In this document: one piece after another, positions 10,150 to 23,200 of the stretch
Position numbering within the stretch: position 1 is the stretch's first letter
Layout: every line of letters begins with the position of its first letter
Assembly (NCBI GenBank): GCA_014058105.1
Contig: JACGCM010002156.1
Span: forward strand, 682,001-746,000
Length of the DNA: 64,000 nucleotides
Direction of reading: 5' to 3'
From: Kingdonia uniflora
Taxonomy: Eukaryota > Streptophyta > Magnoliopsida > Ranunculales > Circaeasteraceae
The notes under the pieces: generated by a model
What the model was told of the DNA's origin: nothing
What the model saw: the letters and a program-made list of their open reading frames with translations, nothing else
The model's database searches: none
Position numbers and translations under genes: made by a program

Positions 10150-11322
10150 TTGATAAATGTCTATATTATAAAGTATCTGGTAAAAGTTGTATTATGATAT
10201 GTCTTTACGTTGACGATCTACTTATTTTTGGTTCTACACTTGACATTATTTTAGAGACCAAAAACATGCTTAACAATAATTTTGAACCTGTAGCAACAGC
10301 AACGTTTTCAGGCAGCAACAGTAACTCAGTTTGTTCTTCCCTTTGATTGAGCACGGTATATGGCAGCAACAGTAACTCAGTCTGTTCGTTGGATTGGCAG
10401 CGCAAGTTCGGGCAGCAACAGTAACTCAGTTGTTGTTACCGCAGTAGCAGTTTCCGTTAGCAACAGCAACAGAAAGAACTAACACCGCAGCAGCAGTTTC
10501 AGCAACAGAAACAACTAACACCGCAGCAGCAGTTTCAGGCAGGTTTCGTTAGCAACAGAAAGAACTAATACCGCAGCAGCAGTTTCAGGCAGTAACAGCA
10601 AGAGATAGTGAACTCCGGTAACGTAATACCGCAGCAGCAAGAAAGAACTAATACCGGACACCGGTACAGCGCCTACAACAAGAGAGAGAGGTTGTGATTG
10701 CTCGAGGCGTGGGTCGCACTCTCTTTGAAGAGTATTTCGACCTACCTCGGGTAAGGTAACGAAGGTCTGATCTCTTTCCAGGATACAACGAGCGTACGTA
10801 TACAGTAGACTTCAGTTACCCCGGAAGTCTACGTAAGAATGAAGTATGCACCACAGGTAAACCGTACAAGAGAGAGAGAGAAGAGTTGTGTTGTTACTGT
10901 GTTTTTTTTTTAAGGTGGTGAGGAGTTGTTTTTATAGAGAGAGTTTGCCCAACGGCTCTCTCTTTAATGGATACCCAAGCCCAAAGGACCCAAGGCCTCC
11001 AGAGCCAGAAGAGCCAATTGCCCAATCCCAATCCCAAGTCCGAGCCCGAGCCGGCCCGGCCTACCGGGCCGCCTGAGAGAGGTCCAGGTGTGTATAGAGT
11101 ATAAAATCCTCTCACACACTCACACAACTATACACTCTCTCTATGTCACATGTTACACACATGTCACATGGGTACTACCTTATATGTTTAGTTCCTCTAT
11201 TGTTTAAAAACAATGTGGGACTAAACTTTTAGGCTATAGTATAGGAGTCACTTAAAAATAGATGACCAAGAGGTCATGGGTTCAAGGCTCAAAAGAGGTA
11301 TAAGTTTTGAAAAATTCCAACA
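10150..11322 (-). repeat. right arm of the 2.4-kb palindromic element
   Basis: This is the reverse complement of 8875-10082. It lacks about 90 bp of the left arm near 10965 and has an extra repeat-derived segment near 10330-10370. It ends AATTCCAACA only about 170 bp before the first visible ZEP exon. Confidence 0.88.
10152..10290 (+). pseudogene. copia reverse-transcriptase scrap, right arm
   Basis: This is the mirror copy of the RT fragment. It reads on the + strand DKCLYYKVSGKSCIMICLYV, then DDLLIFGS. It differs from the left copy by a few bases, so the arms have diverged slightly since the palindrome formed. Confidence 0.8.
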
Positions 11323-11494
11323 ACTAAATATGGCTACTTAAGTCTTATTCAAAATGATATTATAAGAGCAGGAAAAAGCCCTTCACCTTATCCAGAAAGC
11401 TGGGATCTTTTTGTCTTAGATTTTTGCAGTTATAATTTCAGTCTTCATGTTTTCTGAAATTTGTGGTCTAATGTCTAATATTTTCCATTTGAAG

Positions 11495-14400
11495 GTACCG
11501 GGTATTTTTGGGTCACAAACAATACTTTGTTTCTTCAGATGTTGGTGATGGTAAGATGCAGTGGTATGCATTCCACAAAGAACCACCTGGTGGTGCTGAT
11601 GCTCCAAATGGTAGGATACTCTCTGCTTGCTTTAACAATGTTCTGTAATATAGGAATATACTTATTCTTGGAGATCTTATGATTGAATTATAAACCTATA
11701 GAAGAATCTAAATGCTAGTATTCTGAATGTATTTAACGTATACATAGAAACTCCAAAAGAAACTTACGGTATTGATTACCATGGCTGAAATAATTAAGAT
11801 TTGTTTATTGTCAAAAACCTTATCTATTCGTATGCTTGAATCTCAGCTTATTTCCTTCTCTATTATTCTCCAATTCGAAACACATGTTGAATGTAGTAGT
11901 GATGATATTTTTGAGATGGATTAGTAAAAGCTGGAAAATACAATTTGGTATCTTAACATTTAATTTCCTTAGACGATTTTCTGGCACGTTTTTCTTAAGT
12001 TTGAATTACAATTTTAACCAATGTCTATGTCTGTCTTTCTTGATAAAGTCTTTTTGATGTGCAGTAATAACTAATTTTCGTACCAAATCTTCGCAGGTAA
12101 AAAGGAAAGATTATTTAAAATATTTGGGGATTGGTGTGATAAGGTGGTTGACTTGATAGAAGCCACAGATGAGGATTCTATACTTCGGCGGGACATATAT
12201 GATCGCATACCCATATATACATGGGGAAAGGGTCGTGTAACCTTGCTCGGAGACTCTGTTCATGCTATGCAACCAAATATGGGTCAAGGTGGCTGCATGG
12301 CTATTGAGGTATGCTTTAACAATCCTACATTCATTTGGCAATAAGGTATTCTTTTGAATTTCTTTTATGTATATAAAGATCTCATTTTGGCTTATTTATA
12401 TGTTTGATCATTATAGGATAGCTATCAACTTGCTACAGAGCTAGAGAAAGCTTGGAGAGATAGTGAAGAGTCGGGATCCGCCATTGATATTGCGTCTTCT
12501 CTACGACGGTAACAATTTTATTTTCTGAATAAGACACTCAGATGCAAAATTTTATTGTAGCAAATGATGAATCCACAATCAGCATTCAAGTATGCATAAG
12601 ATATTGGAGAACTCTGTGATAACAATTAAGGTTAGACTAAAAGAATATGTACCAATTGCGTACATAATTTTGAAAAAAGGCCAATTACTTTCTCCTGCCT
12701 TGGGTTTTAAAATATGGATGATCTTCTCTACAAAAGAGGATTTTTTTGACAGTAGAGAAAAAAATATATGAAATGGCCAATTCCCGTATACTCTTAGGAT
12801 ATTGGAAAATTTGTTCACCTACTTGTTGGAGCTCCCTAGTTTTAGACTCATTTTCGCTGCTTTTGACGAACAGTTAGTGATAGTGTTATATGTACCAATG
12901 GCATCAAGAATAGTTTTCTTACATTCAAACCATCAGCAACTGTGTATGATTTTTCGAACATATTAAGATATTTAAAATAGGAGTTTGGTGCCTTTCTTAG
13001 TTTCCCCCTTGCATATGCATCTTTATGGCTCTGTGGCTGAATTATACTAGTATCTCAAAAGACCCCAAACGTTTTCTGTTTTAGTAATCCCTTAATGTTT
13101 TGTGATTCTTAATACTACTTTTATCTTTCAGTTATGAGAAAGAAAGACGGCTGCGTGTAGCAATCATCTATGGAATGGCAAGAATGGCTGCAATAATGGC
13201 CTCCACTTATAAGCCGTACTTGGGCGTGGGACTTGGACCATTATCAGTAAGATTTCAATATTAGTTTATCCAGATAATATGTATTATAGTGTCATTTGGG
13301 TTCTTTACGTAATGTATTAAACCTTTTTTTTTTTTTTTTTCTGGTATTTCAGTTTTTGACAAAGTTTCGGATACCACATCCTGGTAGAGTTGGTGGAAGA
13401 TTTTTCATTGACATTGGAATGCCGTTAATGCTAAGTTGGGTCTTAGGAGGTAACAGGTGAGATCTTTTGTGTGGACAGTTATTTCATATAGTGTTGGAAT
13501 GTTTTAATGGTTTGTCAGTGATCATAAAGCCACATATAAGATGATAACACTCATTTCTCACCTCTCTGTTGGAGTATATAGTGTGTCTACACATATATTC
13601 CTCCTCCTTTAGTCCCACAGAAGTAGTTTAATGACCCCCCCCCCCCCCCCCCCCCCCCCCCCTTCTTATTTCTACACTTTCAGCATGCTATTTTAAGTGA
13701 TCAGTTGTAATATTAAAAATGTTTCCTTATAGTTGCACATTTATATGGGTTCAAAATGTAGAATCGTGCTTGCAGTTAACATTTAAATCTTCATAAACAT
13801 GCCCGGCTAAATTCGTTTGTGCTTACATCTTTATTTCTATTTTAGTTTCACACAAAATGTAGGACTATTGTTAAGTTTTGCAATTCATCTGGAAAACCTC
13901 TTGTTGGTCTGAATATCTTAATGTATCTCACTTTCACAGTTCAAAACTTGAAGGGAGATCACAATGCTGCCGTCTCTCTGACAAAGTATGTTCCTTAAGA
14001 TCTTTTGATTTAGTGACACAATAGCTATTAAAGTATAGTCTATTAATTTCTTGGTATGAACGCAAGTACTAGAAACTAACTGTTGGCCTATCATTGTTTT
14101 GAAGGCAGATGACCAATTGCAGAGATGGTTTGAAGATGACGATGCACTTGAACGTGCTCTCAGTGGAAAGTAAGTATATCTGTCTTCATTTTGATATCCT
14201 CCTTCTGGTTAATGATGTGTTTCTGACGGCAACTTTTTTACACGCCTTATATCTGTATATAGGTGGTTTCTTTTCCCTCCAGAGAATGGAAGTAATGGTG
14301 CCGTAGAACCTATTCATTTGAGCAAAGATGAAAACAAACCATGCACTATTGGGTATGACCATGTTTATATTATAATTCCCCATTATATTAGTTGTGGTCT

Positions 14401-15821
14401 CACCATAAATAGAGTCCTCGACACAGGTGTGTGTGTGTAACCTACCATTGGAACACCCATCCCTTTCTGTCCAAAGTAGTTGAAGGAACTAGATATGTTT
14501 CTTTATTCAATTAAAAAATCATTACTTTTAACTAACTTATTTTTCCTTCCGATGTTTGACATTATCAATTTGATATCTCACACTAATCCACAATACGATT
14601 GAGAAGCTCTAGTTAGCAGAAAAATACGAAGAACACCAATTGATTTGGAAAAAGAGAGAATTCGATTACGTAGAACGAAGTAATTACAATGAAAATCTCT
14701 CAAACTCTAGACTTCTCTCGGAACTCTTTTCAGATTTAACATAACCCTAGAAAATAACGTAAGTTCCCTTTACAAACTAGGGAACTCTAAAATCATAATA
14801 AAAAAAACACGAATCTCGAGGCAAAACAACGCCTGAAAATCAAAAACACCGCCAAAGTTGTTCAAACGAAATAGGGAGTCATTCGAACGACTTTACGCCT
14901 AATTGGTCTAAAACCCTAGAAACTTGCCAGTTTTCGTTCTCAACTCGTTCGAACGAAATATTGCTTTGGCCCAAATTTCCAGTGGGAAAAACTAAGTCGT
15001 TCGAACGACTTTGGGTTCTTGGGCCAAATTCCAGTGAGATGGAATTTGGTCGTTCGAACGACTCTCAACCTCGTTCGAACGACCTTGGCTAAATTCCAAA
15101 TTACCCTAGATCCTCTTGGATCACACACTATCTTGAGTTTGTTTCCACTGGTACCAAAGTTTTATTTTATGGATAATTTATCATTACATAAACCACTGCT
15201 CATGATGTTTGGTATATTGCACAATGCAGTAGTGTCTCGCATGCGGATGTTCCAGGAATTTCAGTAGCCATACCTTCACCCCTAGTGAGTGGACTGATTT
15301 GATGACTTTAATTGTATTTCAGCAGCTCATATTTCATCTTCTTCTTTTTTACGATATATTCCTTGGTTTTGAAATGGTAGATATCTGAGATGCATGCTCG
15401 TATAAGCTGCAAGGATGGGGCCTTCTATCTGACAGATTTGCAAAGCGAACATGGTACCTGGATCACAGAGTAAGTCGAAGAAAGCAAATATTGTTCTCAT
15501 GTATGGCTATTTATAAATCCAAATATGATTTTATTATCTTAACCTGATTCTATACAGTATTGAAGGGAGACGGTACCGTGTTCCTCCAAACTTTCCTTCT
15601 CGATTCCGTCCGTCAGACATACTTGAGTTTGGTTCTGATAAAAAGGTGCTAACATATTTCCCGTTAATCACTAGTTGTATACTTTTGTTTGTTAAGTTTT
15701 ATATCCAAATCTAAATGTCCAAGCTTTCGTGCAGACAACATTTCGTGTTAAGGTTCTGTCAATTCCTGCGAAGATCTCAGACAAGAAAGGAGAGAGTCCA
15801 GTCCTTCAAACAGCATTGTGA
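11495..15821 (+). CDS. ZEP: zeaxanthin epoxidase, C-terminal exons (5' part missing)
   Basis: Zeaxanthin epoxidase is the plastid FAD monooxygenase that converts zeaxanthin to antheraxanthin and violaxanthin in the xanthophyll cycle and supplies ABA precursors. Twelve exons join in frame: 11495-11610, 12097-12308, 12417-12508, 13132-13246, 13353-13456, 13940-13985, 14105-14169, 14263-14352, 15230-15284, 15381-15469, 15558-15645 and 15735-15821 (stop TGA). All have GT-AG borders. They give 385 residues starting YRVFLGHKQYFV. The second FAD motif GDSVHAMQPNMGQGG lies in exon 2 and RVAIIYGMARMAAIMAS in exon 4. The C-terminal FHA domain spans the last five exons (PSPLISEMHARISC, SEHGTW). Roughly 280 N-terminal residues of the usual 660 or so are absent: the transit peptide and the GxGxxG dinucleotide fold. 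No stop or frameshift is seen in what remains. The missing exons may lie upstream of the window behind the transposon block. Confidence 0.95.
13635..13672. repeat. poly(C) run of 38
   Basis: An uninterrupted C homopolymer lies in the ZEP intron at 13457-13939. Exact length is unreliable in any assembly. Confidence 0.9.
14584..15123 (-). repeat. solo LTR of the gypsy A family in a ZEP intron
   Basis: This is the reverse complement of the gypsy A LTR: it starts TAATCCACAATACG and ends CCTCTTGGATCA. It is flanked by the perfect 5-bp duplication CACAC (14579-14583 and 15124-15128). No internal region is left, so this is a solo LTR produced by LTR-LTR recombination. It sits within the 14353-15229 intron between the exon ending in CTATTGG and the FHA exons, and does not touch splice sites. 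It keeps several CGTTCGAACG motifs. Confidence 0.92.
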
Positions 15822-16140
15822 TTATTATAGCCCACTAATATTCGTGAATTAGCATGAAACTGTACAGAGGGCATTTATACTGGCAGCAGGCCAACATACA
15901 CGGCGCTGCCCTTTTTGTAAAAGACGTGATTAGAAAAGTTCTACACCAGCAAAAAAGGAAATGTTGCTGCTCCATATCTGCATTATGCGGGTTCTTCTTA
16001 CTTTGTATTAGCCAAGCAAGAGTTGGAGAATTGATGTATTGTTATTAAATAGTTCTTTCCTTGCTTATCTTTGTATTTCGAACTCTGCAGTATGGTAAGG
16101 ATGAAATAAAGAATGAAAGGAAACCGTTGTATACATACTT
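15822..16140 (+). other. ZEP 3' UTR
   Basis: AT-rich sequence after the stop carries a canonical AATAAA at 16105-16110. Transcript end is inferred to lie 15-35 bases further on. The ORF at 15854-16048 in this stretch is not supported as a gene. Confidence 0.6.
16105..16110 (+). terminator. ZEP polyadenylation signal
   Basis: AATAAA lies about 285 bases after the ZEP stop codon, in an AT-rich context. Confidence 0.6.
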
Positions 16141-17227
16141 GATATGACAGTGCTCCTGTCCTTTTTTACTCTCTCTCTCTTTTCATTTCGTTAAATTGCT
16201 CTGTATTCGCTTGAGCCATCCAAAGCGGCTGCAGTAGGCTTCGACAGATTCCTGCTAACACCTTAATTTATTAATGAAAAACTTGGTGAGATATGTAATC
16301 AGCTTTTCTTTAGGTTGTTAGTATTCCTTCTTTATGTCTGTGGAGGTTGGCAAACAAGACGTCTGTTCTCCAGTCTCCACTATGATGAGGCCAGACTTCG
16401 CAGAAATCTCGACGACTGTTTTCGCTGGTGATTCGTAACAATTAAATTGCTCTTATTTTTCCAGCAAAGGATGGTGTATAGCGTTGTCCGCAAATTAAGC
16501 AAATGGCATTCCTTAAAAAAAAAACACAACAACAAATCATTCAAAATTTTCCAGTCAATTAAGAATGGGAATTCACATATTACTAATATTTTGAGCACCG
16601 AAGTTTTCATTAGTAATCCGTAAACGGCAGTCTTCCCCGTTGTCAGATTAAAAATGATACAAGTCCACCAAAAACATCAAACAATCAATGTTTTTCATTG
16701 ACATCAAACTATCATTGGTTTTCATTGACATCAAGCTTTCCTCTCTATCCATGAGCAGCGGCATCAAAGTTCAATGATTCTTTTCTTGTTTGATTTTGTG
16801 AGCACGTGTGAAAGGTAACTCAAGATGCTAATGGGAAGCAATTGTAAAATTCACTATGTTGAAACCCAAAGAAACAAAGTAGTCTTTAAAGAACTCTAGA
16901 AAATTGATCAAATCCTATTTCAGATCTACATTCTGACCGTCTGAAAAATGTAGCATACTAAGCATCATACAAAAGCCTCAAATAAACACACAAAACTACA
17001 TATTAACATTAAGCAAAGTACGATCCAGAAACAGTTGATACATGACTGAAGCAATTATTGTTTAACGCCACACTCAGCATCTCTTTCTCTATCAACAAGT
17101 GACGAGGAAGGTATATAATGTTATAGACTCGACATTGCCATGTTTTGTACGCAAGAGCTTTCCCTGGCTCGATATCAAGAGCAGCTTCTTACACATCACC
17201 CATGCATGTGTGTATATTAGAGCATTC
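16141..17227. other. convergent intergenic region ZEP / splicing-protein gene
   Basis: The 3' ends of the two genes face each other here. The sequence is AT-rich, with a short direct repeat of a TTTTCATTGACATCAA unit near 16690-16735. The proximal part near 17228 is probably the 3' UTR of the - strand gene. I see no coding signal. Confidence 0.5.
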
Positions 17228-20200
17228 TCAGTATCTGGAGTGACTTCTTCCCCTGCAAGTTCAGATAAAAAATAAATTCTAGGGGGGCACATGGCATAAG
17301 TAACTAACTCAAGAGTAAAATGCATTATTTCCCACAGCCTTAAACATCACTTGAATTTTGTAACTCTGGGATGGACGCATGTTGTTTCACAGCTTTAAAC
17401 TCATTAGTGAAAAGAGCTTAAAAGTGTGAATAGATATTCATTATATGTTGAGATTAAATTAGCCAACAAAATAGTTACCTTGGTGAGCGGGATGGGTTGT
17501 GGGAGCGGGAGCGGGAGCGGGAATGAGAGTGGGAGCGTGAACGAGAGCGGGAGCGGGAATAGTATCTTCGAGGGCTCTGGCTTCTACTTTGACTACGCCG
17601 GTATCTTCTGCAAGTTTAGTAAATAAATTAGCAGTGACATGATAATGCTGAAAATAATCATAGAAGTACTTTTTAAGCTTAAATCAAGTAAATAATATTT
17701 AGCTTCAGGGTATCTGTTAAGTGATAACCATTTGATCTGACCTCAATGGAAGTCTCTTTGCAAAATTTATCAAATTCTATGACAATGTCATTTTCTTGTA
17801 ATGAAAAAAAATATAGCATGGGTTGTGAAGACTAAACGGAAGTACTTATAACACTACTGCGGGATAAGATGTCATAATAAAAGTAAAAAAAGCCAAAAGT
17901 TGTCCATAATTCCATATAGTTCAATAGGATCAAGCGCATCGTAGAACAAACCGATAGAATATATCATCTAATCATTCGATAGTAAATATTCTTCCCGAGA
18001 AATCGCTCTTCAAAATAACTTTACTTCGAGGATAAATCACCTCCAATACCTAAACTATTATTTGATTGTATTCAATAATTAATAAGCAGGAATTTTACTC
18101 ATTGGTTTACAAATTGACATTACAACCCTCTATACATCATGAAGATTATAACCGTAATCGAAACTCTTGACTTCATCGTCAAGAAAAAAATTAAACCTAT
18201 GCCAGCTGTAAGGCGACAAACGAATCAGAAACTAAGTAGGATGTTGGCAAGTGAAACTAGTTAGGATTTTAATTAGAGGTCTTAATAAACTATACAAGGA
18301 CTTTCTCAATCAACAACAGGGCCACAAGTCTAAATTAGGTATTGGTTATAAAGACTCCTATTTCTATTCTAAAATTAAATAAGTTTAAGTTGCTTTAGAG
18401 ATATAGTGCATTTTAATAGGTCTTTCAGTATTTTTGCTTTTGTGTTACGGCATTGGCACTTGCCTAACCAAAGCGTCCATGAGTAAGTTTAAGTTTTATA
18501 TGCAGACATCTTTAGCCAAATAAAACTTACATATACAAGAGGGACGACTACAATATTAGCCCACTGTTTAGAACAAAAAGCTATTCTAAGACTAGCAGGG
18601 GTAGTAAATCAGCCACGGGTTCTATATAATAGCACCAAAAATGAGATGAAATCATAAAATGAACCTGTAAATACATAGCTAAGCTTAAGGCCCTTTCACA
18701 CAGCGGCACAACCTCATACTTATTTGGGCATACACACCTTGTGAAAACAGATGTCGTACACACATGCAAGGCCTTTCACATGGCTTCATGCTTGAAAGAG
18801 AATTAATAAAGGCGCAAAAAGTCTCTTGGTCCATTATCGTGTAAGGTTTCAAACACTTTTGTAAGGCATAAAGCCTTCAAGAAAGGGGATTTTTCTAACA
18901 AGCTATGAAGTATGAACTAGAGTTTGGAACATAATTGATACCTTGGAGGAGAATGGCTTCTACTACGGTGGTACCTCTGTCGACTTGCTCTACTCATTTC
19001 TGCAAGTTTTTCCTTCCTTTGACGCTCCTGCTCTCGCTTTTTAGCCGTTTCAATAGCAGTATCCTTTTTAACTGTATTGGACATCAAGGTACCATACCAC
19101 AGATAAGAAAAGAAGAACACTGGAACAAAGCAAATAGATAATGCAAAATTACAGTATGCTATCAACGCAAAAGAAAGTTATACTTTGTTTGTTCAGTTGT
19201 TTGCTCATTATTCGCTTAAGACGCTCTTGAGGTGTTTCCTTCTTCTCGCCCTGGGGTAGCTTTAACGACCCTGTATTAGTAGTTGGCTTGCTTAGCTTTG
19301 ATAATGCTGATGATGTGCTGTAATTAAAAGAGATGAAGTAGATGTGAGGATTTTCATCAAACAATCGCACCAACACATAGTCACATATATTCAATAATCA
19401 AAGGTGTATTGGTATTTGACTTGTCCCATACGTCGAATGACATCAATATTTTGGCCATTGCTAATAGCTCATCTGCCACCATGATTTATTAAAAAAACAC
19501 CCTTCATTATAAATAGCACAGAAGCCTAGACATAGAAACCCGTGAAGGGCTTAAATAGCGAAGAAGATACCTGACTGATGGTTTGAATACTTTACTGTTC
19601 TTTTCCTGATCAAGAGAGACACCAGATGCAGGATCGATATATAGGGCTTCTAGTATCTGACCAGATGTTGGCCTGCAAGACATAGAAGCATTAGAGATAC
19701 CAAAAAGAACTGTACAATACCTTCGAAATTAGCACTTAAAATGTGATTAGAAATGCTTATTTGATAAGATTCATAAGAAAAAACACAGGAATCAAAATAA
19801 AAATTCGACAAGGAAATCTGCTTTCCCTCCACTGTGACGCTGATCATTCCTAGCTTGACTTATAACTAAACCTAAATTTCTAGCCAAGAGAGCAAAACAA
19901 AAGTTTCAATAGAAGAAAGATTCACAATCTCTGCAAAAATCTAAATTTTCTGGCCAAGAAAGCAGAATAAGCTGCAGTAGAGAAAACATTGCCCAATCTT
20001 TGCAAAAGTAAAAGGTCGAGTGCTCCGACCGGTTCAGTACATCAGCTTTGGATGGAGGAGATGGTGGTGGAGAGAATCCTTCCAGTGTCCGATCATCCAC
20101 GTCAGTAGATCCCCCAAACTCAGTAATGTACTCTATTTTAGGAGCCTTTGATTTGCTTCGGTGACCATTATCAGAATGCACGCCACGATCATAGCGCCTT

Positions 20201-23200
20201 GAGTAGGATGGAGACTTCGATCTGGATCTATACAAATAAACAAAGGGAGGATGATCACAAAACCAAAGGTAAGAAAATATAGCATATATAGCCAGTGGGT
20301 GCAAGTAGCATACAATTTGGGAGTATTCAAACTGAAACTAATAATTTCTTTAGCCCGATGAAAGTTCGGATAGATCTCAGACTCAGGCTTAGGTTAACGC
20401 TCGCAAGCTAGAAGATAAATCAGATTGCGTTCAGGTAACCCGTCCCAATCCCGATTTAGTTATATAACAAATATAAAATTTACCGGTATCTATAACCAGC
20501 AGTTATCAGCCAAGCTGCTTAAATGTCGAGTCTTTGGTCATAAAAAATCGTGAGTCCGTTGCAGTATTGGGTCTTGTGTTTGAATCTAAATAGGCAGTTT
20601 TCCAGACTTGTGTTTGAATCTAAATAGCCCGCTGATTTATCATTAATGCTAATCAAAGTTAAATCGTCTCACAACCAACTTGGATTTCGATTCAACTTCA
20701 GCAAAGCAAATTTTGGGCTATACTGATTTTCAGGTTGGGATCGGGCTGTCTGAACAGCCCGAATTGCAGCCCTAATGGCAAAGTTTCCTAATAAATCAGA
20801 AGTCCATACAAAAAAAAATGCACTAGATTCCATTAAATTGCATACCTTCTGGAACGGGAATAAGATTCATAAGTAGGACTCCGTCGAGACTCCCTACATA
20901 TCATGGATAACTAGCATTAGAAACACGAGAATAAAGTAACGCCCGGTTACTGCCCACGCATTATTGGACTTCCAAAAGAGACACGGATAATGCAACAATT
21001 AGTTTGAATTCTACCGATAGGGATCATGACGGAGCGCTAAAGTTCCAGTCGCACGTCCTGTTTCCCTATCTCTCTCCCGTTCTACCTGAGAAGCCTTCCT
21101 TCTCTCCTTGCGACTCAACTTTTTCTGTAAAATCTCAGATGTAAAGTGTCAAGAAGATGATCAACACAACCGCGCAAAGTATGATTTGAAGCAAAAGTTA
21201 TGAGCTTACAATCGATGGATCCCCTTTGACCACTTCCTTTTGTCTTTTCTCTTCCTCCTTGGCTTTTTTATCCATGTAAACAAGCCAGCTATACCTCTTT
21301 ATTCCAAACTCTTTAGCAATCTTATCCATTCCTTCGTCATTGCTATCATCACTGTTAAAATCGTCATCAGCCTCATCAACATCCTCATCGCTATCATCGT
21401 CACTCCCCAGAAGATGAGTTTCATCCTTCCCATCCCCGTCATAGGAAAATGCAACCTGTGAGTAGGATCCTTTGCTCACTGGAGGCTGTGATCTACCAGA
21501 CAGAAAAAAACATGCAAAAGATTAAATCTCACAAATTCTCAAGAAAGTTAACATATTTAATATATAGGCAGTCGATAATACAACAATAAAATTATTTAAG
21601 TGGCACATGGTGAAGGTAAAGATGTAGATAAATAAGTAAAACGGATTGCAACCTATCTGATTGAAATGGAGCAGCAGTCTTTGCTTCCATCTCTTGGTCA
21701 GCATGTTGTAAACCCTCTTCATCGGTAACTGTCAATATACATTTTAGCTTGTGAAACTGACACTGAAATACGGTGTCAAAATAGTACTTCGTAATAATGA
21801 TTCACATGGTCCATAGATAGCGAAGATAAAAACTTCAAAATGTTCGAGAATGCTCAAAATCAAAAAGTACCGACATCCTCTACGGCGAAGCTTAATTAAA
21901 TCCCGGTAACGCTCAAAATTAACAAACTCTTCTAGTTGTTCTTCTTCCTCTGTTTTTGACTGGACCCGGAAATTTCGGGAATCAGAATCCCGGATAAAAT
22001 CTAGAAGAGCACGTCCATCAAATCTGCTCAAAGAAACAGTATATCACTCTACAGTCCAGACTAACTAAATTATGCATAGTATAAACACATGAGCAAGAAA
22101 TTCACCTATCAATTAACACATCTTGTTTTCCGTTCCACGGTATCCTGTAACAAAACAAAAAAAATGACCAAACATTTGTATCAATATTTTTGGGTGAATT
22201 CACACACCAAGCTGATAGACAAAACGGCATATTTAAGAAACTTCACATGTCGATGGTCCCAATACCAGGTATAGAGCGCCACATTGTCCTAATGTAGAGT
22301 AATATTTAGTTATTACTTACAATATGTAATAGTTGTAATTCTTTGATATAGGCCTATAATCACTTCGGCATTATCCCCGAAGTACAATATGTTCTTGTGA
22401 AAACGCTTAAGAGCTCTAATACTATGGGTGTGTTTGGTTGGTGGAAAACGGCAGAAATGGCGAACTTGATTTCCATGAAATTCATTTTCCACCGTTTGGT
22501 TCGAGATGGAAAACAAAAGGTGGAAAATGTGTTTTCCGTGGTTTTTAAAAACTAAACAAATCATGGAAAACCCGACTTCCTCTTTCAAACGAGGTTATTC
22601 GATTTCACCACGGAGTGTCGAGGGTAGACAATTTTGTAATTCTCAACTTAAGAAAAAAAAATGGCACTGAAGATCTTGCGTCTCTCTCTGAAACAACAAG
22701 GAACAACAGTTGCTCTCAATGTCATGTTGTAGGGTGGACATGTTTATTTGTGCCATGATGTTGTGGGGTGTGCTTGTGTGAAATTATCCCAACCTCCACC
22801 AAGGGGTTTCGATTGTTTTAAGGTTTATGGAGTGATTTTATGATAGTATAGTTACTTTTAAGTGAAAATATGGCAAAAAATTTGTAGTTTAAACCTATTT
22901 TATGGAAAATTTATGATAGACCTCGTCCTATAATCAACTAATTGATTCTCTTCAACTTCAAGGGGAATCTTCCTCCAATTTGATAAAACACTACTTAACT
23001 TTTCTTACCTTTTATTCAAATAGGAGTACATCTTATATACAAGAATAACTGCTTAGAGCAATTCTAGACAATTACATTCTGAAGATAACTACAACACACA
23101 TAGAATAGAACTACCTATAACTGTAAAACTGCAAATGACAGGGTCCTAAGATCCAACCCTCCTTGAAGAGTAGACTTTTCCTCAAGTCTAAAAGTCCGGA

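Noticed and set aside
17426..17626. Gly/Ser-rich + strand ORF and apparent GGGAGC microsatellite
   Set aside because: This is the antisense of Ser-Arg codons in exon 12 of the - strand splicing-protein gene.
19418..19478. Candidate extra exon between exons 9 and 10 of the splicing-protein gene
   Set aside because: It would end in the wrong phase. Joining 19571 directly to 19317 keeps the frame and the conserved SVSTSSAL junction.
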